The notes below the pieces were generated by a model. It saw only the letters and a list, made by a program, of their open reading frames with translations, was not told the DNA's origin and did no database searches. A program made the position numbers and the translations under genes. Positions 21,421-32,782 of a DNA stretch of 63,806 bases are shown piece after piece (within the stretch, counting starts at the first letter, position 1; each line of letters starts with the position of its first letter). The stretch comes from Micractinium sp. NFX-FRZ (Eukaryota > Chlorophyta > Trebouxiophyceae > Chlorellales > Chlorellaceae): assembly GCA_029339195.1 (NCBI GenBank), contig JAPTJF010000374.1, positions 1 to 63,806 on the forward strand, in the 5' to 3' direction.

Positions 21421-24400
21421 CTACTCGGGGAGTGGCAGCAGCAGCGGCAGGCGCCGCCTCCACAGCTTCAGCTGCTCGGGGTCCAAGGGCTCCTCCTCGC
21501 TCAGGAACCAGGGGATGGCGGGCAGCTCGGCCTGCACCTGCGGGTCGCCCCACTCCCGCTGCCAGCTGCCCGCTCCCATCACCAGGTACAGGGGCCTGCG
21601 GGGGAGGAGATTAGGGCCAGGGATGCTGGGCCGTTCAGACGGGCAAGAGGGTGGTGCCTGGGCAGCTGCATGTGCTGCGTACATGTGCGTTTCAAGCTGC
21701 AGCGCTGCACAGAGTGACTCACAAAAAAGCAGGGACGGTGGTGGCACACGAGGCAGCGGGTAGCGGGCCGCCCGCTGCCGGCTGCGGCAGCCCGCAGCTC
21801 CCCACCTTGAAGGCACCTGCAGCTCGCACCAGCCAGCGTGCGCCTGAGACCCACACACCTTCCAGTTTCCACCCCATGTGCATGAGGCACCCTGCCCGGC
21901 CTCCTCACCTGGTCACAAACACCGTGTCCCCCTGCTCCGCCTCTCCCAGGAAGCCAAAGGTGGCCAGCCGCAGCCGGATGCCGCCCCCCTGTGGCAGCGG
22001 CAGCTGCGCCAGGTGTACCACCTCCTCTGCCGCCGCCTCGCCTGCCAGCTGCCGCACTTGCGCCTCCAGCACCTTGATCAGGACCGCCCGCCCCGCCGTG
22101 GTGAACAGCCTGGGCGCCAGCCAGAAGAGGAAGTCGGACATGTGCCACAGGCGGTCGGGGCGCGCCTGCCACTCTCGGGACAGGCGCAGCAGCTGGGTGG
22201 GGTGGCTGTTGCCACCCTTGCGGCAGTGCCACGCAGGGCAGTCGGTGAGAGCTTCAGAGGGGCTGCCGGCTGCCGCCTGCTCTGGGGTGGGCGGGCCCTG
22301 CATCACGACGCCCCACACTTTGGTCAGTCCTGCCAGCAGCTCATCCTTGCCTGCAGGGGAGCAGTAGGAGTTTGGTGCACATGTGGTAAGGCCTCGATCA
22401 GGTGCAAGGCACCAACGCACACCTCTCGGCAAAGAGTGGCAGGTGGAAGGCAGGCAGGCGCAAGCGCAGTCAGTTGGCCAACCGCCCGAGTGGTAAGCCA
22501 GCAAGCACACAAGTCAGCGTGGAACACAAGCAGCAGGACGGCAGGCAGGCAGGCAGGCAGGCTGCACAGCAGGCACAGCAGGCAGCCTGGGCAGGCGACA
22601 GATGCCCTAGACAGCGGGCAGGTAGCCTAGACAGCGGCCATACCACTGGCAGACCTGGAACCCCCTTCTACCCTGCACCCCGCTCGGCTGCCCATGCAGC
22701 GCTCACCTGTCACTGCATCACGCACATAGCCACCACCCATCCCCTTCCCGTCCTTTAGGGTGAACAAAGCCATCTGCAGCAGCAGGCATGAGTGGGGCAG
22801 GGCAGGCCAGGCAGCCAGGCACAGTGAGCGACAAAGTCTGACACACGTGTGCAGCGGGTGCCATGTCAGTTGGAGAAAGAGCACTTGCCCTGAATCCAAG
22901 GGCAAGTGTGTTGCCAGCTGGCGCACCCAAGGCCCGGCGCTGCTCAGGCCCCACCTGCGAGAACTCGCTTCCCTTGATGCCGTTTGTGCTTGGCAGCTTG
23001 TTGAACAGCAGCCGGTACAAGTGTAACACGTACTGGTTGTTGCAGGGCGTCTCAACGCCCTTCTCCGCTGGCATGCTCTTGGGCATGGGCTGCAGGCAGC
23101 AGCAGGGCATAACACGACCGTGAGCTGTTGATCTTATGGTGGGATGCATGCAGGGCGACAGGCAGGAAGGGGCTTGCACCGTGCACCCAACCCTGGGCAG
23201 AGCAGCGTGTGCGCACCCTGATTTTTTCGGGCTCCCGCCCGCGGAAGCTGGCTAGCAGTCCTGCCACCCCCTGCAGTGCAGGTAAACGCAGTGGCAACAT
23301 GCAGCTCATGCAATCAGTAGCCAGGCTAGCCATCACTGCAGGCGCCGACTGTGCAAGGACAGCAGGCGGGGCGGTGGCAGGAAAGGAAGCCAAGAGAGGC
23401 TGCGAATGCAAGTTTATGCCATCCCCACCCCTCTATCCAGGGCCTACCAGGGTCTCGGCCACGGCCAGCACAGCAGTGTGCGGGAGGCTGAGCTCGCACC
23501 GCCCCCTGTATCTTCCCACTGCGTGCTCCCCTGGCACCTCGAGCACGCAGTAGCCACTGGCAGCTGCTGATCCTGCTGGCAGCAGCTGGAAGGCTGCCCT
23601 GTAGCTGCCCAGTGCCTGCTCCACTGGCACCTCTGGAACACCGTAGCGGCTGGCGGCTGCGGGTGCTTCCGGCAGCATCTGGAACGCTGCGCTGGCGTCC
23701 CGCAGCGGCCCGGAGGAAGCGCCGACGGCGGTGCTGGACCCAGGCGCATGTGCCAGCCGCCCCTGCCGCTGCTGCTGTGTCGGCTGTGGGCGGCGCTGTG
23801 CTGGACACGGCGAGCGAGAAGGCTCGCTGCTGGTGTCTTGCTCCGCAGGTCCAGGGTATGTGTCACTGCCCCTGCCGTGGCCACCCCTGCTGCGTCGCCA
23901 CAGGCGGCCGCGGTAGCGGCTCATGCCAGCGGCAATGGCGTCGCTGCCACCACTGCCGCTAGAGCGGCTGCTGCCGCTCCCACTCTCACTGCCGCTGCTG
24001 GGGCTGCCGGTGCTTGCACCGGCGCTGCTGGCGCTGGCGGCTCCCCTCACCTCCCTGCTACCAAGCCGCCTGTCACCTAGCTCCAGGCGCTGCAGCTGCT
24101 GCAGTACAGAGCGCTCTGGCAGGGCGTGCTGAGGATCGGTGGCTAGCCTGGCGGCAGGGGCGGCTGGAGCGGCTGGTGCCCGCCTGGCCCTGCCCTGGCT
24201 GCCACGAGCGGCATCAGGCTCGTCTGGTGCTGGCTGCAGCACAGCCGCCCGCTGCTGCCGTGCTGGCACTGGCATGAGTGGCGGGGGCGCTGCTCCAGCT
24301 GCAGCCAATGCTGCCTCTGCTGCAGCACCCTGTTCAACCAGCACCTCTGCCGCTGCCGGAACTGGGCCAGCTACCACAACATGCTCACCCGGTGGGGCAG

Positions 24401-25673
24401 CCTCATGCTCGGCCTCCACTGCTGCTGCTGCCGCCGCTGCTGCTGCTGGCGCCTGCACAGCTGGGCGCGCTGCTGCCGCTGCCAGCCCAGCTGAGCGCGC
24501 TACTGCCAGCTGCCGTGCCTGCTGTGCCTGCCTCTTGAGCCGCAGGCGATCCACGGCTCGCACTGACCTCTCCAGCTCGACAATCCGCTGCCGAGCGGCC
24601 TCCAGACTCTGCAGGGAAAGTTCAGGCAGGAAGAGGGGCAAAGGAATAGTTACTATGTCCGTGAGATGTGGAGGCGCGCGCTTTGGGGGATGAGCCGGGG
24701 GTGCCACGCGCTGCTGCCGAAATGCCAGACCAACACAGCACAGTTGCCTTTCAGGAACTCGCCGCTTTGTGGGTGCTGCCCTCACCCTGCAAATGCTGCC
24801 CCTCCCCCCGCATGCAACCAGCTTGGCTGGGAGGCAGCGCTGCCTCACCCGTCTCCACACTTGAATCACCTTTAGCGTCTGATCCAGCTGGAATTGTAGC
24901 GCCTCCTTGTCCCGCTGCAGGGCCGCCATCTCCTGCAAGGTCGTGGCCAAGATTGGGTTACACTCGGTCACTTGAGTGCTTTCAGCGCGCGTGTCCGCTT
25001 GTCTCCCAGTGGGTGCTGCACCAGGCTGCACAGCCTCAGCTACCCCAACCTGCACCAGCCACACCAATCACCTGTGATTGCCCCTCCAGCTGCTCCACAA
25101 GAACCTTCTTCTCCTGCTCGCACGCCTCGGCCTTCTGCAGTTCAGTAGTTGCAGGTTTGCAGTGGCGGCACGTTAGTAACGAGCGGTTCACAGATGGGTG
25201 CTAGGCCCGGTCATCCGAGCATTGGCATACACGCCTTGTGGCAGCCCAGCAGCATGCACGGCGTCGGTTGGTAGGAAATCTGCTGCTCAGCAGCAGCTCA
25301 CAGCAGCTCCTTGCCTCAACAAGCTTGCCCAACCGTTCGACACTACTTAGTGGGTGCTATACATGGCGGCCGGTGGGCCCAGATGCTGTGCGCCCAGCAG
25401 CCGTCCTCGCAGGTGAACCAGCCAGTCTTCACTTACCTGGTGCTCCAACTCCCATTCCTGATCACGGTTCTCTAGGTTGGCGTTTGCGGTTTCAAGACTC
25501 TGCAGGGCAAGGCGCGACGTGGTTTGAAAGCAGGCCTGAGGACCGCGGACGGCGGCGGCAGCACTCCAGCCCCCGACCGGCCTCTCAGCCTGCGACCTCC
25601 TCACGTCTATCAAACTCTCATTCTCCGCCTTCAGAAGCTGGACCTGCTCCGCCAACTGCTGCTCCGCCGGCAT
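21421..25673 (-). CDS. Uncharacterised coiled-coil protein with unknown C-terminal domain
   Basis: Ten exons: 25605-25673, 25437-25499, 25072-25134, 24870-24932, 23448-24608, 23217-23270, 22955-23089, 22707-22773, 21909-22350 and 21421-21595. They give 763 residues with closed phases. The first five exons encode a coiled coil, with three successive exons of exactly 63 nt (21 residues, three heptads each). Exon 5 continues the helix (SLEAARQRIVELERSVRA) and then a long Ala/Ser/Gly/Pro disordered region. The last five exons form a compact, conserved-looking region (NNQYVLHLYRLLFNKLP, MALFTLKDGKGMGGGYVRDA, DRLWHMSDFLFWLAPRLFT, RPLYLVMGAGSWQREWG) that I do not recognise. No signal peptide or membrane segment. 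The gene is divergent from another coiled-coil gene at 25886. Confidence 0.75.
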
Positions 25674-25885
25674 CCCTGCCAGCCAGCCGCTGCACGGCTG
25701 TGGACCGCCGTGCGAATGATGCCTTGGTCAGAAGTGGCGCTTCAAGACGCCTGAACAAGTGTGCATGGGGCCCCCACGTCAAGTGAGCTTTGACGACGAG
25801 AGCGCGAGCGCCCCGCATTTCGATGTTCTCCTCCGGCTGTAGCCCAACGTAATTTACAGCGGAGCCTACTGCAGACCCAAGCGAT
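25674..25885. promoter_or_regulatory. Bidirectional promoter between two coiled-coil genes
   Basis: Only 212 bp separate the two ATGs pointing away from each other, so promoters and 5' UTRs must share this space. No TATA box or named element was recognised. Confidence 0.55.
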
Positions 25886-26065
25886 ATGAGAGGCGCCTGG
25901 CAGGGGCTGAAAGTTGCGCTGAGGTGAGTGCAGTCCTGCTCCTGCCTCCAGAGGGCGTTGTGCCGAGCCGGCGCCCCGCGCTCCCTTTCTGCTGTGACAT
26001 TCAACGGCTTCCCAAATTGACGCGGTGCCTGCAGGGACGGCGTGGCTGGACCCCCAGCGGTTGCA

Positions 26066-26100
<35 letters not shown>

Positions 26101-29100
26101 TGCTGGCGCCGCCGTCAGCACAGCCGTGCCGGATAGCCATGAGGTGAGGCCGATTGGTTGTGCAGCGAGCAGAGGTACGTGCGGCACTGATATGCAGGCC
26201 CCTGCGTGGGCGCCTGCTGTGGGCAGGGCAGCCAGCCTCGCCTGCCGGCATCGGGCAGCACCCACCGCTTCGGTCCGGCAGCACCCACATGCCCAATACG
26301 TGCTCCTCTCCCTGGTCGCGTTGCGCCCTGCTCAGCCCCCACTCCCCCTTCACCACCTCCACCCCGACAGGCACACCTGCAAGTCTCCCTTTGCTGGAGC
26401 TGGTTTGAGGCGCGGGACGGCAAGCGTGATGATCTGGAGCAGCTGCACCGCAAGTACAAGCAAGTGTGGCAGGCCAACCTGGTTGCCGTTGCCTCCATCA
26501 TGGTCAAGCTAGAGCTGGACCCCGACCTGCAGTACCTGGACATGAAGAACGCATCAATGGCGTTGAAGGCACTGGAGGAGGAGCTGGCGGCCCTGCAGAA
26601 GCAGTACACTGACTGCGCAGGTGCGGCGGGCGCCAGCCTCGAGCCTGCCGGCCTGACCCTTGAGAGAGCTTGCTGGCAGCAGGCTGTCTTGCCGCCGCCA
26701 TTGGAGCACGTCTCTCCCCGAGCCACATGCCTGTGTGCGCCTCACGTACCCTGTCTCAATTCACCACCCTGCTTGTGTTGTCAGGCCGCCAACCCCGTGC
26801 CTTGTGTGCCCCTCGTCGCCTGCAGTTCTGAGCAAGACTGGCGCGCTGGCAGCCGTGGCCATCGCTCGGCGTGAGGCCGTCTCCCTGGAGAGCCTGCTGT
26901 GCGTGCTGGATGGGAAGCAAGAGGTGAGGAGGGAGAGTAGACGGGGTGGGGGGCAAACAGGCGTAGCAGCGCAGGGCTTGGCTGGGGAAGCGGGACATGG
27001 GAGCCTGCCATGTGGGGCCGCTGGCATGTTGCCCATCGATGGGCTGGCTTGCAAGTGCCCTGTATTGCCAGCAAAAGCGGAGCACCCATCTCCCCGGTGG
27101 AGTTTGCTGATCCTACTTCCCCGCCTCACAAGCCTCCCCTCTCATCCGACGTTTGCTTTCCCACCTCCCACCTCCCCGGCGCAGTTCATCCTCACAGCCA
27201 GCACCACCGACTGCGTGGAGCAGCACAGCAAGGCCGTGGAGGCCGTAGAGGGTGACATCAGCAAGCGGTATGGCGCGGCGCGCATGCGGCCCCAGCAGAA
27301 GGTCGTGGCTGCCACTGGGCTGGACGCCTTCCACTCCCTGGGGCAGAACTTTGGTGTGGATGAGGGCCTGCTGCTGCGCGCGGCTGCCTGGACGGCGGGC
27401 GACCGCGACAGGTGGGAGAGTGATGCCGGGGGGCTTGTGTGTGTGTGTGTGTGTGTGTGTCCCGAATGCGTCCCCCCCCCCCCGGTCGGCGTGCGCTTTG
27501 TGTGCGTGTGTGTGTGTGTGTGTGTGTTTGTGTGTGTGTGTGAGAGCGCAGTTGATGAGCACAGCAGCCATATGCACCATGCAATGTGTTACTTCTCTGT
27601 CCCATGCAGGCGCGCCCTTCCAGCCGCACGTACGTCTGTTTCAGTCAACCCACCCTTGCGATCGCCCACCCCACCTGGTTCATCTCGCCTTTATTGACCC
27701 CGCCTTGCCCCTCCCACTCTTGCAGTGCGCACACCGTGTTTGTGGCCCCCACCGACTCGCCGGCGGCCGACCTGACCATTGCGGTGGCCTCTGCCCACAT
27801 GATGGCGGCTGCCGGCATTGCCCGCGGGCTCAACATCAAGCACAGCTTCTTCCCCCGGCCGGACGCTCCCCCACACATGATCTCTCCCGGGATGGCCAGC
27901 CTGCGCAAGCAGACGGGGCTGACCAGGGGCGTACTGGAGGGCACGCTGGACTGCTGCGAGGTGGGCAGGGGAGCGAGGGTGGGAGATGGCATGGTGGTGG
28001 GTGCGGTGGTGGGGTGAGGATCTCTGTGGGTTCTGGGCGAGCGCAAGGATGGAGGTGAGGGCGAGAACAGGGTGACGCTGGGAGTTTGGGGCAGCTCTTG
28101 CGCACCTGCCCGCATCCAACCGTGGCAATTGGAGCAGCGTACGGCGCTTTGATGGCACGCTGTCACCACCCCCCTGCCCTGTGCTCGACCCTCGTGCACT
28201 GCCTTGCTTTCGAGTTTCCCGCGCCCCTGGCATCGCACCGGATGGCTTATAAACACCCCCTGCTACCTCTCACCCTGCTCTGCTCACCCTTCCACTCACC
28301 GCAGGCCGTGGCGCCGCTGCGCCCCGTGCTGCTGCTGGTCAGAGCCGCATACCGCCATCTGACTGCCCAGGTGCTGCCCGGGCACCTGCTGGAGCTGCCT
28401 GCCAGCGCCACCCGCCTGCAGCTGAGCATTGCGCAAGGCCGCATCAAGGTCGCCGCGCAGCAGACGGTCGCGCTGCAGGCGGTGCAGCACGAAACTACAG
28501 CACAGGTGGTGGTGCTGGGGGCGGGGCAGCAGGGCATGCGTGCCGACATGGGGGAGCTGCAGCAGCAGGTGGCGCAGATGGCGGCGGATGTGCAGCGCGC
28601 TCTGCGGCTGGGGGAGTCAGTGCAGGCGCAGCAGGAAGAGATGGGGCTGCAGCTGCTGGGGCAGGGCGAGCAGCTGGGGGCGGCTCGCAAGCAGCAGCAG
28701 CAGTCTGTGCTGGCTGAGAAGCACATGGCCCTGCAGCTGGAGGGTGTGCGGCACGACCACGGTGTGCTGGTGGGGGACGTGGAGCAGCTGCAGGCGTGCC
28801 ACAACGGCCTGGTGCAGGTGAGGCAGTGGGGTGGGGGTCGGCAGGGCGCGAGGTGCCTCGGCAGCTGCACGGCGGCCAGCAGCGGCGGGCAAGCAGCAGG
28901 AGGGGGCACAAGGCAAGTGATTTGTGAATGAGCGACCTTGTGTCTTTGCTTCCATTGTCGATTGCTGCGGTTTGTGAGCAGCCTGACCCTCCTCTCAGCT
29001 GGCCCCGCTCTGCCGACGCTGCCTTCTGCAGCTCGACTCTGCCTGCCGGGCCCTCATATCTGAGGCAGCCTTCCCCCCATGCCTGCGTGTCTCTCCCCCC

Positions 29101-30142
29101 ACCCTGCTTGCCCTCCCTTCCACCTCTTCAGGAGGTGGACAACCAGGGAGTGACGCAGCAGCAGCAGGCTGCGGACATCGGCCGCCAGCACACGCGGCTG
29201 CAGGATGTGCAGAAGGAGCAGCAGCAGCTGGCACAGAACGTAGACTGGGTGCAGGCGGGGCTGGCAGGGTTGCAGCACACGACTGGCATGCTGGCGGAGC
29301 AGATGGACGAGCTGCAGTGCCACAGCTACCTGGTGCAGGTGGGGCAGGGGGGGTGGGGGAGGGCGGCTGCTGGTTGGATATGTAGGAGGTTAGGAAAAGG
29401 GAAGCTGGGTGGCAGCCGGTGCGGGAAGGAAGCTGACAAGAAGGCGTGTTCAGTAAGTAGGGGAGGCAAGCCTGCTGCTTTCCCAAACTGCATGGCTTCT
29501 CACGCCTCCTTCTGTCCACTGCCCTGCTGCAACCGCAGATTTCGGTGCCGACGGGCGGACACTCGGCTGAGGCGGACAGCAGCCCCACTGCTGGCGCCAA
29601 GACTGCCCACCCGGTGAGGCAGGGGCGTGGGGAGGGGTTCCTTGGGTTTGGGGATACTGTGGGGCGCTGAGTAGATTGTTTCTCCGTTTGCCATGTACAT
29701 CCTGTGTTGAATTTTTCAAGGTCACAAACACAGCTGTGTTGTCAATGATTGTCATGTCCTCCGCCGCTGCAATGCTTGCTGGCGCGGAACCCACACACCC
29801 GGTGGTGCTGACGTGCCAAGCCGTGCGCATCACCCTCACTCAGTGCAAGCCGGCGCTGCTGCTTTACAAATGGCTAAATCCCCTGCATTGTCCGCACGCC
29901 TCGCACAGACCCCGCAGCGCAGGCCCCTGGTCAACAACAACAGCGGCGGCGAGCCTGCAACGCCCGCCGACCAGCCCTCGCAGCCCAGCATCCGCCGCGC
30001 CCCCAAGCAGCCGGGCGCACGAGGCCTGGGCGCCAGTACCGCCCTGTTCACCGAGCCGGCAGCTGCCGCTGCCATCATGCCGGGGGAGCAGAACGCGCCG
30101 GCAGGCGGCCTTGCTCAGCAGTCCGTCTTCCACCGGGTGTGA
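25886..30142 (+). CDS. Uncharacterised coiled-coil protein
   Basis: Ten exons: 25886-25923, 26035-26143, 26371-26620, 26826-26923, 27185-27411, 27726-27960, 28305-28817, 29132-29338, 29539-29613 and 29909-30142. They give 661 residues with closed phases. Exon 2 contains a poly-Ala tract encoded by a perfect GCC run near 26066-26100. Exons 3-6 form a mixed helical region (RDDLEQLHRKYKQVWQANL, SLGQNFGVDEGLLLRAA, LNIKHSFFPRPDAPPHM) of unknown family. Exons 7-8 are a long Gln-rich coiled coil (GELQQQVAQMAADVQRAL, QVDWVQAGLAGLQ-type heptads). The C-terminus is basic and disordered. No signal peptide or membrane segment. Intron 5 holds TG and C runs. Role unknown; the pairing with the other coiled-coil gene may be informative. 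Confidence 0.75.
27438..27545. repeat. TG/GTGT microsatellites and a C run in intron 5
   Basis: Two (GT)n stretches (about 27439-27460 and 27500-27541) flank a run of twelve C. They lie wholly in the intron between exons ending 27411 and starting 27726. Confidence 0.95.
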
Positions 30143-30850
30143 TGCTCGCCAGCGGGGCGGCGCCTGCCAGCAGCGCTGGGCAGGAGGGAACGAGTGGCCA
30201 GATTTTGCCACCCACTGCTGTGGTCACTGGGTCAGGGCACTGCCCAGTCTCTCAGGGGCACCGCACCCTGCTCCTCACAGCGTTTGGCAGGCCTGCAGGG
30301 GGCGGGCGCCAATCCCACGTGGCGTCCCCTCCTGCAGGGCCAGACTGGCTGGCCCCTGTGATTGCATATGGATTTGTCATACAGCCCCGCCGCCAGGGGG
30401 GCGCCACAGCTCTCAGGGTTGCGCATGCTCAGCTGCTGCGCCTCAGGCCTGCCGTGCCTTGCTGCCACCTTGGACAGCCTCCCCACACTTCCAAAAGGTG
30501 CCCGCTCAGCTCCCCTGATACCCTGATCCCGTCTGCTTAGCTCTGTACTGCCCTTAGCCTCTATCCGTTCTGCTCCAGCTACTGGCACTAATGTGTAACA
30601 CACTGATGCGGTTGTAAACAGCAGCCTGTGCAGGAAGTCTGTGCAGCACAGAGCATGGCCAAGTCAGTCCCCCTGAGGTGCAAGTCTGTTGCTGAGCAAG
30701 TGCATGGGCACACGCACAAAAACGAGGTCGGCAGAGTGTGGAGCAAGTGCATGGAACACATGAGCAGCAGCCGTGTCCACTGCCCAGGCCCATTTGCAGG
30801 AAGGCGGGAACGGCATGCCTGGCTGGCAGCTGCAGCTGCAAATATGCGGC
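30143..30850. other. Convergent intergenic region with TGTAA signals
   Basis: Two TGTAA motifs on plus, at 30594-30598 and 30613-30617, are candidates for the polyadenylation signal of the coiled-coil gene, about 450 bp beyond its stop. No open frame with coding character was seen. The MYND gene ends at 30851 on minus. Confidence 0.5.
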
Positions 30851-32325
30851 TCATGCCGGCTGGCACTCCCGCTTGTGCACACGCCAGTGCTGGCGCTGAC
30901 ACTCGGTGCTGCACCACAGAGGAAGCAAGGAAGGGGGTGAGCAAGGGACGGGCGGTGCAGAGCGCGCTCAAAGCAGTGCAGTTACGTGTTGCAGCCATGC
31001 ATGCATAATGTGCAGCGCAGAGCAGGAGCTCTCTGTACCTGCAGTACTGCGCGCTTCGGCAGCGAGCGCAGCGGCGCAGGCCCACAGCACGCTTGCCACA
31101 GCCACTGCACCGTCCAGCCTCCGTCTGCATGGCGTCTACAGCTTGATGAAATGTGTCGGGAGGCATGGAAGCGATGTGCCGCTGGTTGCGGGCTAGCGCC
31201 GCCTCGATTTGCTGGCAGATGCTGTTGGAGAGCAGGGTGCGCCGCTCAAGGTCCTCCACCCATGGCAGAGGGAGGACCCTCTTGCAGCGGCGCAGCGCCT
31301 GCTGTGCCTGCTGGTTTGCTGCAATGAGGGCCTGCATGGTGCCCTGGTCGAGGGGATGTACCGTGGTGCCCCCGGCTACTGCAGCAGAGGCCGTGTTTCC
31401 AGCAGGCATGCAAGCCAGGACCAGCGCCATCTGCGCGTTCAACACGAGCAGCAAATCTTGGCGCTGTTGCCGAGCAACCTGGACGCCCTGCAGGCACAGA
31501 GCCGCACTGCGGTGCCGCTCGTGTGCCGTTTCTGCTGCAACAGCGCCTCCCGCAAAGTAGCTCTTGGGGTTGCGAGGCTCAAGCTCCAGCAGCCTGGACG
31601 CACAGAGGCGTCCAGCTGCCACCAGCTCCGCCACGCTGAGACGAGGCGCGTCGAGCCTGCCTGTGGTGGGACCATCAGGGTGGGCTGCACCCCCCGGGGT
31701 GGCTGACTGCTGTGCCCCGATTTGTAGGCCGATGGTTCTCACAGCCGCGCTGAAGCAGCATTGGTAGTGAATCTGCTCCACGCTCAGCAGCTGCTGCCCT
31801 GGCTGGACGGCTGCCGCCAGCTGGGCCAACTGCCTGCCGATCACCAGCTGAGCACCCTGCTCGGTGAAACAATCGGCTGCCTGCACAGCAGCGGTGGCGG
31901 CTAGCGCGCCCTCTCCCCAATGCCTCTCCCAGAACAGCTGCTTCCAGGAGCACGTTGTTTGCTCCAGCTGGCCCTGCGGCCATTCTCTGGGACAGGCTCT
32001 GATGCCACAGCTGGCAGTAGAAGGTCAGCTGCCTGCCATAGGGTCGGTCGCACACAAGACCTGCTCCACACGTGGGGCTCTTGTATTGTGCCCTTGCCGC
32101 CTTGAGATAGGCCAGCAGCACTTGCTGGCAGGTGGCGGCGGTGTCAAGTGACAGCGCTGGCCTGCCGTCGGCTGTCATCGGCAGCAGGTCGCACGCCTCG
32201 CGCAGCAGCTGCACCGACTCCACAAACGCTGCGACGTCGGGCGGGCGCTCGGCGGCGGGGATGGCGGTGGCGCGTTCCAGGCGGCGCAGCAGGAACTCGG
32301 AGCCTGGCAGGCGCTCCTCCGCCAT
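30851..32325 (-). CDS. MYND zinc-finger protein
   Basis: The last exon is 30851-30908 and the middle exon runs from 31039 to about 31980. The first exon runs from about 32100 to the ATG at 32325 (MAEERLPGSEFLLRR). The frame changes between these last two, so an intron lies around 31975-32105. Candidate boundaries are a phase-0 GC donor AAG|GCGGCA near 32100 with CAG|GGCCAG near 31978, but others are possible. The C-terminal MYND finger is complete once intron 2 is removed: CSGCGKRAVGLRRCARCRSA then QYC joined to STECQRQHWRVHKREC. Seven Cys and one His are in the canonical order. The N-terminal region is helical with a TPR-like LLELEPRNPKSYFAGGAVA. MYND fingers mediate protein-protein contacts; the target is unknown. 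Confidence 0.75.
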
Positions 32326-32782
32326 CCTGGGGCAGGGCGAAAGCAAAGTTCTCGTTTCTGAACGTTCAGGTGAGCAGGACTCGGCCGTGGCGCCACCTGC
32401 AGGTGCCCTCTGTCCTTCCCACCATGCACATTAACCCGCATTCGCCTGCTCATTGGGCACTGGCGATAAAGAGAAAGGCCAGTGCAGTCACCTGCTCAGT
32501 AGGGGGGCAACAAACGACTGCCTCGATATATAATAATATTACTAAAAAAATTTAATTATTATTAATTATTATATATTATATAATTCAATGCACCATATAA
32601 TTTGAAAGGCGCTGGAGGAGAGGGGGGCTGCTTGGGAAACCTGCGGACGGTCGATGTTTGGGCGGCTCTTGAACTCCTTGAGGGCGAAGTGGAAAGTGAA
32701 GCTGACTGGGCAGGTCCTGAGCGGCGGATCAGTAGGTGCCTGTTGAGCTCCCTCTCAGCTTCACCCAACCTCACATGCCGAC
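32326..32782. promoter_or_regulatory. Divergent promoter region containing an AT-only island
   Basis: It separates the MYND gene start (minus) and the auxin-binding-protein-like start (plus). It contains a stretch at 32525-32587 of almost pure A/T, exceptional for this GC-rich DNA, with several TATATA/TAATAAT motifs that could serve as TATA elements for either gene. Confidence 0.55.
32525..32587. other. AT-rich island, about 63 bp with a single C
   Basis: Reads as ATATATAATAATATTACT, an A run, then TTTAATTATTATTAATTATT and ATATATTATATAATT. It has one C and no G. The flanks return at once to high GC. Confidence 0.95.

Noticed and set aside
27420..27545. TG-repeat encoded Cys/Val tract as part of a protein
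   Set aside because: It is a microsatellite inside a well-defined phase-2 intron (27412-27725).
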